A stretch of DNA of 41,576 bases from NCBI GenBank assembly GCA_009692505.1, contig SHZC01000016.1, positions 1 to 41,576 on the forward strand. Reading direction: 5' to 3'. Source of the stretch: Myxococcales bacterium (lineage in GTDB: Bacteria; Myxococcota_A; Bradymonadia; UBA7976; UBA1532). Below the pieces are notes generated by a model. The model ran no database searches, was not told where the DNA came from, and saw only the letters and a program-made list of their open reading frames with translations. Each line of letters starts with the position of its first letter. Position 1 is the stretch's first letter. The translations under genes and the position numbers were made by a program. Positions 40,473 through 41,576 of the stretch are shown piece after piece.

Positions 40473-41576
40473 TCAAAGATTAAGCACGCGGGCGATGGAC
40501 CACGCGGCGCTAAGCAGCACAAGGACGTAGACCACAAAAAACGCGGCCCGGTAACGGCTCGACCCCGTGCGGGCAAAGACCCGAGGCTCCAGGCGGCGCA
40601 CGAGCGAGAAGCGTTTTCGATCATCGTCGTCACCACCGTGGACCAAAGCGGCGAGCCGGTAGAGATCGACGAGGGTGCAACAATCCGCGGGCAGTTGCCC
40701 GCTTGGGCCATCAGCCGGCAGCGCGCGAAGCACAGACGCGACCGCGAGGCCTGAGCGCAGCGAGAAGATCGCCGCCACCGAGACGGCCACGACCGCGACC
40801 CAGTCCCCGTGCACCCACGCGAGACCAACAAGGACCGACGCGCTCAGGGCGATGAAGGCCACGCCGAGCCGCGGGTGGCCCGGCAGGAGCGTGCGCTCAA
40901 CGAGGTGCCCGCCGTCCAGAGGCCAGAAGGGCAGGAGGTTGAAGCCGTTGAGGAAGATCGAGACGAGCGAGACTGTGCGGACCAGCGGGCTCTGCTCGGC
41001 GAGCGGCACGAAGAGTCCATAAGCCAGCGCGGCGACGAGGCCGGGTATCGGCCCGGCGAGCGCCACGAGGACGCGCTCGTGGAGTCGAGCGTCTGGTTTG
41101 TCTCCCGTCGTCGCGCCGCCGAGGAAGGGCATGAAGAAGATCGAGGGCTCCCGAAATCGGAAGTGACGCATCGCGAAGAAGTGTCCAAGCTCATGCGCCA
41201 CGACCACCACGACGAGCGCTGCGACCAGGTCCAGAGAGAGCAACGTGGACAAGGGCCAGGCAAAGAGGAGCAGCGTGAGGCCCGAGAGGACCACGGCGCC
41301 CAGACCCGTGGCCTTGCGCCCGAGCGCGACCCACTCGGCGTGCCGGTCCGCCTCCCACTCGGCGTCTACGCCCTCGGGTACGGAGTCGGCGGGCGTCTCA
41401 CCGTAGAGGGGAGACGCGCGGGTTCCTATGAAGCTGGTCAGGGTCTCGGTCAGCGCGACGCGAAGAGAGAGGCGAACCTGAGCCTTACCGATGGCGATGA
41501 GGCGGCCCGAGTCCAGCCCCTCCTGGAGCACGACGGCGACGGCTTGCTCCGCCTCGACGTTGAGTTGGCTGACGTC
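40473..41576 (-). CDS. Site-2-protease-like M50 metallopeptidase, 5' end beyond the window
   Basis: Intramembrane zinc protease of at least 367 aa. The active site HELGHFFAMRHF lies in a membrane helix, and the third ligand is in NLLPFWPLDGGH (the LDG motif). Between and around them are about six hydrophobic helices. A 50-residue N-terminal region (GKAQVRLSLRVALTE) precedes the first helix. After the core, a cytosolic loop (DDDDRKRFSLVRRLEPRV) and a last helix (AAFFVVYVLVLLSAAWSIARVL) follow. The frame is open to the right edge, beyond the first possible start (GTG 41531). The substrate is unknown. It lies 22 bp upstream of the Cys-rich protein gene on the same strand, so it may be co-transcribed with it. 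Confidence 0.9.
   Translation of the reverse strand, partial: DVSQLNVEAEQAVAVVLQEGLDSGRLIAIGKAQVRLSLRVALTETLTSFIGTRASPLYGETPADSVPEGVDAEWEADRHAEWVALGRKATGLGAVVLSGLTLLLFAWPLSTLLSLDLVAALVVVVVAHELGHFFAMRHFRFREPSIFFMPFLGGATTGDKPDARLHERVLVALAGPIPGLVAALAYGLFVPLAEQSPLVRTVSLVSIFLNGFNLLPFWPLDGGHLVERTLLPGHPRLGVAFIALSASVLVGLAWVHGDWVAVVAVSVAAIFSLRSGLAVASVLRALPADGPSGQLPADCCTLVDLYRLAALVHGGDDDDRKRFSLVRRLEPRVFARTGSSRYRAAFFVVYVLVLLSAAWSIARVLNL

Overview
The window is high-GC bacterial chromosome (roughly two thirds G+C, strong G/C bias at third codon positions) and looks like a member of the Myxococcota or a close deltaproteobacterial relative. The reasons are two long Ser/Thr protein kinases with C-terminal membrane anchors, a MopE-type Asp/Asn-rich repeat lipoprotein, Cys-rich surface proteins with a MYXO-CTERM-like tail, a TIGR03790-type protein, a GH57 enzyme, and many secreted proteins and lipoproteins. 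No rRNA, tRNA or CRISPR array was seen.

Layout. 1-978: a cut-off minus-strand gene and ppsR. 986-5797 (minus): a zinc/manganese uptake operon (His-rich membrane protein, outer-membrane barrel, metal-binding protein, ABC permease fused to HEAT repeats, unknown helical protein) with no ATPase gene. 5931-13346 (plus): a tightly packed run of Ser/Thr kinase, glgC, GH57 glucan enzyme, secreted protein, lipoprotein and epoxide-hydrolase-like enzyme. 13422-19745: a decayed stretch with a broken secreted protein, a RelBE-like remnant, corA, an SRAP/YedK gene, a VapBC-like remnant, a DUF1801 protein and a translationally coupled but repeatedly frameshifted flavin/heme electron-transfer operon. Two 12-base C/G runs lie in this stretch. 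19767-22106: an M1-type peptidase lipoprotein and an arylamine N-acetyltransferase.

22126-26651 (minus) is the most unusual block: a membrane CheA-like kinase (DAHL-type sensor, PAS-like, HPt and ATPase domains) coupled by an ATGA overlap to a di-heme cytochrome c peroxidase lipoprotein, followed by a truncated CheY, a second receiver and a CheX-like phosphatase. The last three are frameshifted or truncated. A 5'-truncated Ig-like surface protein gene abuts the kinase start with no intergenic space.

27390-33121 (minus): the MopE-like lipoprotein, then an operon of a second Ser/Thr kinase, a QueD-like protein without its zinc histidines, and an RlmI-like methyltransferase. 33283-34037: a transposase remnant and a nested-palindrome element. 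34265-41576: a polysaccharide deacetylase lipoprotein, a small SpoT-like HD hydrolase, a trypsin-like lipoprotein, a TIGR03790-like protein, a MYXO-CTERM-like protein and a site-2-protease-like M50 peptidase running off the right edge.

Functionally the intact parts suggest metal acquisition, storage-glucan metabolism under kinase control, redox-linked signalling, and an elaborate cell surface. The broken parts suggest recent local gene decay, or locally poor sequence; the deletion of a whole NAD-binding domain, of half a toxin and of most of another toxin favours real decay in at least some of them.
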